From NCBI GenBank assembly GCA_965229935.1, contig CBDDKB010000002.1, positions 1 through 64,000 on the forward strand: DNA of 64,000 nt. The letters run 5' to 3'. This stretch comes from SPJN01 sp965229935. Its GTDB lineage: Bacteria > Pseudomonadota > Alphaproteobacteria > SPJN01. Each line of letters opens with the position of its first letter. The first letter of the stretch is position 1. Of this stretch, positions 23,493 through 30,846 are shown piece after piece. The notes under the pieces were generated by a model, which searched no databases, was not told the origin of the DNA, and saw nothing but the letters and a program-made list of their open reading frames with translations. The translations under genes were made by a program, and so were the position numbers.

Positions 23493-23743
23493 TGTGGCAA
23501 ATCTGTGGCAAGTTCTCGCTAACCCGCAGAAGTAAAGGGATTAAAAACTGACTTTTAATCAGTAGGTCGAGGGTTCGAATCCCTCAGCGGTCACCACTTT
23601 CTTTTCAATGACTTAGCGGAATAATACGGAAAGAAACGGCTCTAAAGGGTCGTTTTTGCCACAACTTTTTGCCACATGAAAAACCGCAGGAATCCGCCAT
23701 TGTCTGAATCGGTCTGAAATTCCTTGTGGCAAGTTTGTGGCAA
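23493..23743. other. attP-like region: six TGTGGCAA arm-type sites around a tRNA-Lys core
   Basis: Three pairs of the octamer TGTGGCAA are seen: 23493 and 23504 (direct), 23656 and 23669 (inverted orientation, as TTGCCACA) and 23725 and 23736 (direct). Within pairs the spacing is 11 or 13 bp. The pairs lie on both sides of the tRNA-Lys fragment at 23547-23596. Arm sites on both sides of a core are the layout of an uncut attP. Confidence 0.7.
23547..23596 (+). other. tRNA-Lys (TTT) 3' fragment, attachment core of the tyrosine integrase
   Basis: The sequence holds an anticodon arm (ACTGA-CTTTTAA-TCAGT), a variable loop, a T arm (GAGGG-TTCGAAT-CCCTC) and an acceptor 3' strand ending CACCA. The 5' half with the D arm is absent, so this is not a functional tRNA. 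It is the part of a tRNA gene that integrating elements usually carry to restore their target. Confidence 0.8.
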
Positions 23744-23759
23744 AAATGATGTGGCGATA

Positions 23760-24869
23760 TCAATCGATATGGTTCAGCGCGTAGCTTGTACTACGTCCGC
23801 CGCCGGGCTCTTTAACCAGAATATTCTGATCCATCAAATCATTGATATCACGTGTGGCGGTATCTTGTGAGCATTTGCAAATTTTTGCCCATTTGGACGA
23901 TGTCAGCTTTCCATCGAAACCGTCAAACAGCCTATTGAGCATTTTTGTTTGCCGGTCATTAAAGTTTCGATTCGCATGGTCTGACCAGAACCGTGCCTTG
24001 GCCAAAACATTGGCGGTTATGTCTTCGGCCCCTTCAATGGCTTTTTCCAAGTTGTCGAGGAACCACACAAGCCAAGGGGTGATGTCAAGCCCGCCTTTTT
24101 GTGTGGCTTCCAGAATTTCGTAATAGGATTTGTGCTCCCGTTGAATTTGCGCAGACATGCTGTAGAAGCGATGCGGGCTGCCTTCGGCGCGCGCCAGCAT
24201 CATATCCGCAATTGCGCGCGCGGTTCGGCCATTGCCATCATCAAAGGGATGCAGGGTGACAAACCACAGATGCGCAATGGCGGCCTTAATGTTCATGTCA
24301 CCGGCATACGAAGCTTCGCACCATGCAAGGAACTGTTTCATCTCATTCGGAATGAGGTCAGCGGCAGGTGCTTCAAAGTGAACGATCTCGCGGCGACCTT
24401 TTTGAGAGATGACCTGCATCGGACCTTTTTCATCCGTGCGCCAGTCTCCAACGGTGATTTTATACATGCCGCTGCGTCCTGTCGGGAACAGGGCAGCGTG
24501 CCAGCCGAACAGACGGTCTTCTGTCAACGGCTGGTCATAGTTGCGTGTGGCGTCCAGCATCATTTCAACTACGCCTTCAACGGTATGGTCGGGCTTTACC
24601 AAGCCGGGAATATCCATTCCCAAACGGCGGGCAATGGATGATCTGACTTGCTGCTTATCGAGGATTTCGCCTTCGATTTCGCTGGAACGCAAAACATCTT
24701 CTGTCAGCGTTTGGAGTTCGGCTTCCTGTTGCAGTTCGAAGCCGAGCGCTTCCATGCGCCCCAGCAACCGGCCTTGCCCACGACTGATTGCAGGCAGGCG
24801 CTCTCCGACGATTGTCTCGTCGAAGGTAAAATGGGGCCAGTCGCTTTGTTCGTATATATATGTAGGCAT
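23760..24869 (-). CDS. Fic family protein (class II, N-terminal inhibitory motif)
   Basis: A 369-residue protein with an N-terminal domain of the Fic/DUF4172 type and the Fic motif HPFDDGNGRTAR at residues 207-218. An autoinhibitory helix motif, SSEIEG (S/TxxxEG) at residues 62-67, makes it a class II Fic enzyme that is blocked until relieved. The family transfers AMP or related groups to target proteins. The C-terminal region (about 290-369, NFNDRQTKMLNRLFDGF and onward to NILVKEPGGGRS) looks like a winged helix and may bind DNA. The ATG directly abuts an operator palindrome. Confidence 0.88.
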   Translation of the reverse strand: MPTYIYEQSDWPHFTFDETIVGERLPAISRGQGRLLGRMEALGFELQQEAELQTLTEDVLRSSEIEGEILDKQQVRSSIARRLGMDIPGLVKPDHTVEGVVEMMLDATRNYDQPLTEDRLFGWHAALFPTGRSGMYKITVGDWRTDEKGPMQVISQKGRREIVHFEAPAADLIPNEMKQFLAWCEASYAGDMNIKAAIAHLWFVTLHPFDDGNGRTARAIADMMLARAEGSPHRFYSMSAQIQREHKSYYEILEATQKGGLDITPWLVWFLDNLEKAIEGAEDITANVLAKARFWSDHANRNFNDRQTKMLNRLFDGFDGKLTSSKWAKICKCSQDTATRDINDLMDQNILVKEPGGGRSTSYALNHID

Positions 24870-24968
24870 AATCTCCGCACCTTATGCGGAGATTATAAGG
24901 GTTATTCTCCGCATTCGCAAGAATATTCTCCGCACAATGTGCGGAGAATAAGGGCTGTAATCTCCGCA
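24870..24968 (-). promoter_or_regulatory. operator array before fic: six TCTCCGCA half-sites
   Basis: Two perfect inverted repeats with 5-bp spacers are present: AATCTCCGCA/TGCGGAGATT (24870-24894, touching the fic start codon) and TATTCTCCGCA/TGCGGAGAATA (24924-24950). Two single half-sites lie at 24904-24913 and 24959-24968. A regulator bound here would cover the fic translation start and promoter. Confidence 0.75.
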
Positions 24969-25191
24969 AAGCGGCATGGATATCCAAATGGATACCCAAA
25001 AATATCCAAAAATAAGAGTTCTCTAAGGGCTTTGCCCCCGCGCAGCGCAAGGCATCCAACCGTCTCCACCAGCAAGCTGGCAGACCCTCGGTCGGAGCCT
25101 CCTTGCGCTTTGCTACCCCCTTCTCGGCGAAGCACCAAGGTTGCATGACGCAACCCCTGCCTATTGGCGGGAAAAGAGAAGGGACAGACCC
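24969..25191 (+). other. ardA upstream region
   Basis: No gene is supported. A GC-rich stretch (GGGCTTTGCCCCCGCGCAG at about 25028) and the ribosome site of ardA (GAAGGGACAGACCC) are seen. It probably holds the divergent promoters of fic and ardA. Confidence 0.45.
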
Positions 25192-25698
25192 ATGACCACT
25201 TTATACGCCAACCCCTATGACATATCTGCCAGCGGGTTTTATTTTGAATCGGCAGAAGATTATCACGCGAAAGCCAAAGCCTTGCGCAATGACTATGGCG
25301 AGCCTGTCGAGGAATTTGAAATCGAATTTATTGACGGCGATGAAATTGATTGCGCCTTGGCGAAAGCATGGGGGCTATATCAGTCAAACTTTTCCAGCTT
25401 TTTCGATGCGTGTGACGATTGGGACGAAGAGCAAAAGCGCCGCTTTATCATTGCCGTAGGCGAATGTGGTTATAGCTTTGATCCGGCCAAAGATACGCCA
25501 GAAGGGTTCGACGTCGATATTTATGAAAGCGATTGTATGCGCGAGCTTGCCGAAAGTTTTGTGGATGAAGGCCTTTACGGCGATATTCCTGATCATTTGG
25601 CGAATTATATCGATTATGACGCTATCGCCCGCGATCTTTCTATGGACTTTACCGAAACTGAAATTGCAGGCGTTCGCCTGATATTTAGGGTTCTATAG
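25192..25698 (+). CDS. ardA: antirestriction protein ArdA
   Basis: 168 residues from the ATG at 25192, beginning MTTLYANPYDISASGFYF. It is strongly acidic throughout (EEFEIEFIDGDEID; FDACDDWDEEQ) and has the LYANPYD opening and the C-terminal ANYIDYDAIARDL of ArdA. ArdA mimics DNA and blocks type I restriction enzymes when an element enters a new cell. The frame extends to 25141, but homologs begin at MTT and the GAAGGG site is well placed. The stop overlaps the convergent gene by 6 bases. Confidence 0.92.
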   Translation: MTTLYANPYDISASGFYFESAEDYHAKAKALRNDYGEPVEEFEIEFIDGDEIDCALAKAWGLYQSNFSSFFDACDDWDEEQKRRFIIAVGECGYSFDPAKDTPEGFDVDIYESDCMRELAESFVDEGLYGDIPDHLANYIDYDAIARDLSMDFTETEIAGVRLIFRVL

Positions 25699-26991
25699 TT
25701 CATCATCAGGTCCCGCTGACAGACCTCTTATTATTTCCCAAACGGGGAGAAACTTGTCGATTGTATCGTACGCAAACTTTGGCAAATCGTCAGCATAGTA
25801 AATGTCATCAAAACCTTCGGGGTAGATGTGCGAAATGTAATCACGGTATACTTGGCTTATCATACCAGTCATGAAAATTTGAAGGTTGTGACATGTGACG
25901 GCCTCCAACATAGATTCTTTGAAAGTGCCCCAATGCGGCATCGAAATTTCGATAGGAACACGTTCGTTATCGTTATTCATGAAAGCAAAACCAAGCGCGT
26001 CCTGCACGATTTTGATGATCTGGCCATGAACGCAGTTGCTAAGATCTGATATGAAATCATCCGAGTCCCGCAACTGGTTCAGTATTCCCTGAATATCCTG
26101 AAATCGTTCGGGATTGCCCGGGCCATATACATCGCCGTCATGAACATAGTGCCGACTGGGGCTAAAGGGATTCATCACGGTTACTACAAAGCTGTTTGGG
26201 TTTGGAAAACAGGATGCAACTTCACCCCACAGCTGCCGAGCATAAACCATTCCATGAAAGCCGTTTTGTTCTAATACCTGAGCAATCGTCTGGGAAATCG
26301 AGTTCAGTGTATGAACCGTATAGTTCGGCGGACTTCCCTCGCTGTTAATGTCAGTGTCAATCCACCCGTCTACCACCGGGAAAGACGCTACAACAGTTAG
26401 AAATGAATCATCATCAAACAGAAGGTTTTCAAACCAACGATAGTAATCTTCCCCTGGGTAGAAAACCTTGAGAGAAAGTTCTGGCGCGCTGAAATCTGGG
26501 ATGAGAGCAACCTGTCTTTTGTTACTGATAACAACTTCTTGGAAATATGCGTCGCGAACACCTCGGCCTTCCATTGGGGCAACTAGCACCGATGTCAGGT
26601 TGGCTTCAGATAGGCCGGGAAACAAGTGGCAAAAATGGGAGGCGTAAGCCAGCAATTCTGTATATGCTTGACGTTCAGTTTGTTGGCTCTTTTTCAATTC
26701 GATTATGCAAGCGCCGTAGAACTCGCGGTTCATGCCAAACAGGTCGATTCTGGTAGTCGTATCCCACTGTCTAATCAGCTGTAGTTCCTCAGCCTGAAGT
26801 TCTAGAGTCTCAAATTCGGCAACAAGGGAGTTTATCTTTTCTTCTGTGTGTCGCTGAATGAGATGACTGATTGGCGGGAAGGCATCCCTGTTCCACGTCA
26901 CCGCAGGTCTAGCGCCCGCGATCAATGTATGAAAACTATCTTGGTAGTTTTCAAAAATGTAGCTGCGCATTTCGTTTTCGTTCTTGAACAT
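25693..26991 (-). CDS. hypothetical protein with PD-(D/E)XK nuclease-like N-terminal domain
   Basis: A 432-residue protein of unknown family. RIDLFGMNREFYGACIIELKKSQQ gives Asp83, Glu98 and Lys100 in the D...ExK arrangement of restriction-like nucleases, followed by a helix (QAYTELLAYASHF) that suits a QxxxY motif. The rest (about 150-432) is mixed alpha/beta with many aromatic and acidic residues and no known domain. It looks more AT-rich than its neighbours, which suggests separate acquisition. It converges on ardA. A nuclease or defence role is only inferred. Confidence 0.6.
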   Translation of the reverse strand: MFKNENEMRSYIFENYQDSFHTLIAGARPAVTWNRDAFPPISHLIQRHTEEKINSLVAEFETLELQAEELQLIRQWDTTTRIDLFGMNREFYGACIIELKKSQQTERQAYTELLAYASHFCHLFPGLSEANLTSVLVAPMEGRGVRDAYFQEVVISNKRQVALIPDFSAPELSLKVFYPGEDYYRWFENLLFDDDSFLTVVASFPVVDGWIDTDINSEGSPPNYTVHTLNSISQTIAQVLEQNGFHGMVYARQLWGEVASCFPNPNSFVVTVMNPFSPSRHYVHDGDVYGPGNPERFQDIQGILNQLRDSDDFISDLSNCVHGQIIKIVQDALGFAFMNNDNERVPIEISMPHWGTFKESMLEAVTCHNLQIFMTGMISQVYRDYISHIYPEGFDDIYYADDLPKFAYDTIDKFLPVWEIIRGLSAGPDDEL

Positions 26992-27146
26992 GACTATTTA
27001 TATCATGCTGTTGGAACTGGCAAAATGCTGGTGTCAGTGTTGCTAAGTGATTTCTCGGATTCGCGCGCGCCGTTCTGGACGACGCCGCGCGCGATAAAAA
27101 CTGGCAAGCCTATGAAGAGCAGGCACGCCAGCTTCCTTTGTTTTGA

Positions 27147-27764
27147 TCATTTTTTCGGAAGCAGCTTCACGTCAAAATAAGGGAGGCGTTCCGATTCTTT
27201 CGGGCTTTCCAGAGCCGGTCGTGCCTTCTTGCCCGGAAGTGATTTTGCCTTATGTGCGCGAACCTCAAAGCTGTCTTGAAGGGTCTGACCCGTACTTGGG
27301 CATCCGGGCGCGCAGGTATAGGTTTTTCGCCCATCGTCATGCCGGACTTTTGTTCCGCCACAATAGGTGACTTGGCAGTGTCCACAATTCACAGTGCCGC
27401 TATAGTCGCCACACCAAGGGCAATCCCATTTTGCCAAATTGAACTCGGCAGCATCGAAAGCGGCCTTGGTTCCGCTCCCACCTGAAAAGTGTTTTGCCAG
27501 CACACCTTTCTTTGAAGTAGTTGCCGGTGTTTCTGTTGCAATCTTCTCAAGCGTGAAGCGCTTTTCATCGGGCGCGCGTTTGCAAATAATGGCAAACGGC
27601 TTCAAGGTTTTGGCACAGCGCATGGGGATGATGCGGTGTTCTACCTTGCCGCTTGCGGCCTTCAAGGCCTGCATTGTGTCTTCGAAACTGCGTTCAGTGG
27701 CAGAGGGTGTTTCTTCCCGCGCGACAATTTCATTCTTTTTGTTCCAGATTGTCAGCTTACCCAT
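27147..27764 (-). CDS. zinc-ribbon protein (TerY-C-like cysteine pattern)
   Basis: About 205 residues from the ATG at 27764, whose first base overlaps the stop of the J-domain gene (TAATG). The second half carries DCPWCGDYSG, NCGHC, YCGGT and CAPGC, a cluster of cysteine pairs that should bind zinc and recalls the TerY C-terminal metal-binding domain. The N-terminal part is a small strand-rich region (GKLTIWNKKNEIVARE). It is coupled to the membrane J-domain protein and likely works with it. Function unknown. Confidence 0.6.
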   Translation of the reverse strand: MGKLTIWNKKNEIVAREETPSATERSFEDTMQALKAASGKVEHRIIPMRCAKTLKPFAIICKRAPDEKRFTLEKIATETPATTSKKGVLAKHFSGGSGTKAAFDAAEFNLAKWDCPWCGDYSGTVNCGHCQVTYCGGTKVRHDDGRKTYTCAPGCPSTGQTLQDSFEVRAHKAKSLPGKKARPALESPKESERLPYFDVKLLPKK

Positions 27765-28708
27765 TATTTCCATCCTTTCGTTTTCAGTATTAAGTCGCGA
27801 GCCATGTTGAGGCGGGTGGCAAGGCGTGCATCGCCGCTCACATCGGGATGGGCCTTTTTCATCGCCATTTTGTAACGCGCGCCTAGTTCGGCCTTGGTGA
27901 AGGGCTCAGAAAGACCGAGAAGCTTAAGCGCTGCCCGATAGTGATCACGCTTTTCAGTATTCGGCTTTGGCTGTTCTTTCTTTTTGCCGCCACCGGCCCC
28001 GCCGCGTTTCTTTCGATTCTGCTGTTCGCGTTTGCGTTGCTCTTCCTGACGGCGGCGCGCTTTGTCGAATTGCTCGCGGTACATCTGTTCACCGATATCG
28101 GGATCAGGGTCGCTATTCGGATAGGGCGGCTGTTCACCCCGCTGAAGCGCTTTCCAATATTTCAGGAAGGCACGAAAAGAATGAAAGTCATCGCTATATT
28201 CTTCGCGGTATGCGGCTTTCAGTTTGCGGCGCAGTGCCTTCCGCCCATGAACTTTGCTTGCGATCCAGCCAAAGAAATCGGCCATCAGCTCATAGAGGGT
28301 GCGAAACGGCCAGCTCGCAATCTCCCAAATCAGGCTGACTATCGTCAGAAATAGCGAAAGAATCCCGCGCACTAGACATTCTATGGCCTCGGCCAATGCT
28401 TCGGCGGTGATGACGATCATCTGCCAAACCCATTTGCCGGTGGCAACGAGCGCCACCCAAATGCCTGCGATAGTGAGCAGGGAGACGACACCGGCGACTA
28501 AGGTGATAACGCCGCCGGTGATCACAAGCCCGATTTGGAAGGCGAAGGCTGCCCAGCCTTCCCAGCTTTCAGCACGGGCTGCAAGGATATCAAGTTCCGC
28601 GCGATAGCCGATCCAGTCGGCGACCCAGAAGGGAACATGCCAACAAGTGGCAATTCCGAATATCAGGCCGACGACATAGACCCATTCTTTATGTTCATAG
28701 TCTTCCAT
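27764..28708 (-). CDS. membrane protein with C-terminal J domain
   Basis: A 314-residue protein with several hydrophobic segments in the first 150 residues (VYVVGLIFGIATCWHVPFWV; VITGGVITLVAGVVSLLTIA; GILSLFLTIVSLIWEIASWPF), a long basic and Gln-rich linker (RRRQEEQRKREQQNRKKRGG) and a J domain at about 257-314 with HPD at 287-289. The J domain implies recruitment of DnaK at the inner membrane. It is translationally coupled to the zinc-ribbon gene. No named family is recognised. Confidence 0.7.
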   Translation of the reverse strand: MEDYEHKEWVYVVGLIFGIATCWHVPFWVADWIGYRAELDILAARAESWEGWAAFAFQIGLVITGGVITLVAGVVSLLTIAGIWVALVATGKWVWQMIVITAEALAEAIECLVRGILSLFLTIVSLIWEIASWPFRTLYELMADFFGWIASKVHGRKALRRKLKAAYREEYSDDFHSFRAFLKYWKALQRGEQPPYPNSDPDPDIGEQMYREQFDKARRRQEEQRKREQQNRKKRGGAGGGKKKEQPKPNTEKRDHYRAALKLLGLSEPFTKAELGARYKMAMKKAHPDVSGDARLATRLNMARDLILKTKGWK

Positions 28709-28717
28709 TGGGGTGTC

Positions 28718-29398
28718 CTATTCATCAAGATCACCGGGACCGGTTTTCCAGTCATCCTCGGGGCGAGTGGCAAACCCTTCACCCAAGCCGGATTGCGCGT
28801 TCAAAACTTCATCGCAGGCGATCAGGCGCGTGAGAATGCGCAGGGCTTCTTCCTGCCCGTAGATCGTCATCAGGTCATTGCGCTGCCCGAGATAATCGAA
28901 AGACAGATGAAAGGAGTTGCCATAGACGGGCAGCTTTGCGATGGCGCGCCCGCGAGCGGCTTCTTTCTGGATGGCAAGGCCGTGTTTGATCTGCTCGAAC
29001 TTGGCAGAGTCATGGGGCAGCAGCGCGAACTTATGATCGAGCTTGCGATCAAAACGAACCTTGCCCAGAAAACGACCGGCTTTGACGGTTCCCTCGCTCA
29101 GCTTGATGCGCTTGGTGCGGCTGAAAATCAGACGAAATGTGCTGAACCAGAGCGACCAAAGCAGCCACGGCGCGATCAACGCCACAAGTATCGACCAGTC
29201 GGGGCTTTCCGGATGTTCAGCCAGCCACCAACAGGTAGTAACCATCACGACAAAAGCGGTAGTGTTGCTGCAAAAGCGGGTGAGCTTGAAACGCCACGGT
29301 GTCAGATAGCGGGCCTTTACGATAAAGGCACGATGGCCATCTTTGTCCGTAATGATCTTGGTGCGGGGCGCACCTTCAAAAGGGGAACGATATTGCAT
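28718..29398 (-). CDS. hypothetical membrane protein, two hydrophobic segments
   Basis: 226 residues from the ATG at 29398, chosen for its GGAGG site (the frame is open 18 codons further upstream). Two adjacent membrane segments (NTTAFVVMVTTCWWLAE and WSILVALIAPWLLWSLWF) are followed by a basic cytosolic domain of about 130 residues ending in an acidic DDWKTGPGDLDE. It lies 9 bp before the J-domain gene, so the three leftward genes form an operon. Unknown family. Confidence 0.6.
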   Translation of the reverse strand: MQYRSPFEGAPRTKIITDKDGHRAFIVKARYLTPWRFKLTRFCSNTTAFVVMVTTCWWLAEHPESPDWSILVALIAPWLLWSLWFSTFRLIFSRTKRIKLSEGTVKAGRFLGKVRFDRKLDHKFALLPHDSAKFEQIKHGLAIQKEAARGRAIAKLPVYGNSFHLSFDYLGQRNDLMTIYGQEEALRILTRLIACDEVLNAQSGLGEGFATRPEDDWKTGPGDLDE

Positions 29399-29511
29399 AT
29401 TTGCCTCCATTTGTGGGGCCGGAGGCCTTTGCCACCGGCGAATATGGTGCAAATATGCGTGATCACTTTGGTTGGCGGCCTCGCGCCAACCTCGTAGAGG
29501 AAAAATGGTTT

Positions 29512-30357
29512 ATGCAGCTAACGGATTGGCAGCTTGCGCGCTTAAGAAATGCGCTTCGGGCCTATCACGCCTATGAAAGCACTTATGATGACGAGCGTTT
29601 CACATGGAAGGACGTGACAGAGGCCATTGCCGAATATACCGGTGTGGTGGTGCCACCAGAACGGCTTAGGCAATTTGTCGAAGGCGTCCGCCAAAAGGAC
29701 GGGACATATAAATATACCGTCCCGAAGGCTGACAGGCTGGAAGCCATTCGTGACTTCGCCACTCATGCCGATCTGAACCTGCTGAGTGAAGATGAGCTGG
29801 AAGAACGTGATGTCGATATTCAGGCTGCCATGCGTTTGCTTGATTTTCTCGATCACGACAATGACAGGCGGCATGGCTATCAGCGCATAGGCTTTCCCGA
29901 TGACATTGAGGGGCGCTATTGGTCCGTTCAGGAAGAAGCGCCCTTTATTAGGCATTTGGAACTCAAGTTCGAAAAACCTCTCGATAAGGGCGTTGCTGTC
30001 GTTCATTTGCTGGAACGGGATTTTGATGAAGACCAAGCCCCCGGCTGGATGGAGATATTCACGGCTAAGTGGCCGGACGAATGTGAAAGCCGGACACGGC
30101 ATTCGGGCTGGGCAATCCTCACGCCGGAAGACAACATCATGATCTTCCTGAAAGAACTTGGTGTTGGCCGCAATCGTTACTATCTGTCATTAGTCAGCAC
30201 AATGAACCGCGATAATGACGAGCGCGCGCCGTCTTTCACATTGTTGCATCATGATTATCCTGACGATGGTGAAACCTTTCCTGTGTCGGGACAGCAAGAC
30301 CCAAGCGTGAGTCAGTTTCTTGATAATCGACACCGCTTCCGGCATGTGGGGCAATAA
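29512..30357 (+). CDS. hypothetical protein
   Basis: 281 residues from the ATG at 29512; the frame is open to 29401. The opening MQLTDWQLARLRNALRAYHA and the TWKDVTEAIAEYTGVVVPPERLRQFVEG segment look like a helix-turn-helix or death-fold-like start; the rest is mixed with many charged residues. No family is recognised. It is followed after 3 bp by an ankyrin-repeat gene and is divergent from the membrane operon, so both probably share a regulatory region at 29399-29511. Confidence 0.55.
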   Translation: MQLTDWQLARLRNALRAYHAYESTYDDERFTWKDVTEAIAEYTGVVVPPERLRQFVEGVRQKDGTYKYTVPKADRLEAIRDFATHADLNLLSEDELEERDVDIQAAMRLLDFLDHDNDRRHGYQRIGFPDDIEGRYWSVQEEAPFIRHLELKFEKPLDKGVAVVHLLERDFDEDQAPGWMEIFTAKWPDECESRTRHSGWAILTPEDNIMIFLKELGVGRNRYYLSLVSTMNRDNDERAPSFTLLHHDYPDDGETFPVSGQQDPSVSQFLDNRHRFRHVGQ

Positions 30358-30360
30358 GAT

Positions 30361-30846
30361 ATGGCAGGAACAGAACATACCAATTTCACAGACCGTCTGC
30401 TTGAAGATGAACAGAATGTGGAACGCCTATCGCGCCTGACAGCCGAGTTAGGTCAAGGGGCAGTGGGCGTGGAAGGTGAGCGCGTGCCGCTGCGCGAACG
30501 CTTTATTTTCAAAAGCTGGTTTGAACATCCAGCCTACCGCGCGGCAGAACGCGGAGACGCCATTGCCATGCTGTCATGCCTTCAATCGGGGTTTGATGTG
30601 AACCAGCAGCGTGAGCGTTTCGGCGATACGGTTCTGCATATCGCCGCTACCCGCAATGCAAAGAAAGTGGCGATGGTGCTGATTGAATCCGGCAAATGCG
30701 ATTATCTCCTGCGAGACCGAGCGGGTAGGCTGCCTTCTGAAAAGGCCTATTTGTTTGGTGAAAATCCGGCCCTGGCGCGCCTGCTTGCGATAAAGGAGCG
30801 CAAACAGGCTGAGGCGCAAAGGACTAGATTGGCGAGACGACCTTAG
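30361..30846 (+). CDS. ankyrin-repeat protein
   Basis: 161 residues. About residues 57-145 form two to three ankyrin-type repeats (HPAYRAAERGDAIAMLSCLQ; GDTVLHIAATRNAKKVAMVL; DYLLRDRAGRLPSEKAYLFG). Ankyrin repeats mediate protein contacts; a partner is probably the gene 3 bp upstream. The stop overlaps the convergent TraG-like gene by 4 bases. Confidence 0.7.
   Translation: MAGTEHTNFTDRLLEDEQNVERLSRLTAELGQGAVGVEGERVPLRERFIFKSWFEHPAYRAAERGDAIAMLSCLQSGFDVNQQRERFGDTVLHIAATRNAKKVAMVLIESGKCDYLLRDRAGRLPSEKAYLFGENPALARLLAIKERKQAEAQRTRLARRP

Noticed and set aside
23547..23596. Possible tRNA-Lys gene
   Set aside because: The 5' acceptor strand and D arm are missing; only the 3' half needed for an attachment core is present.
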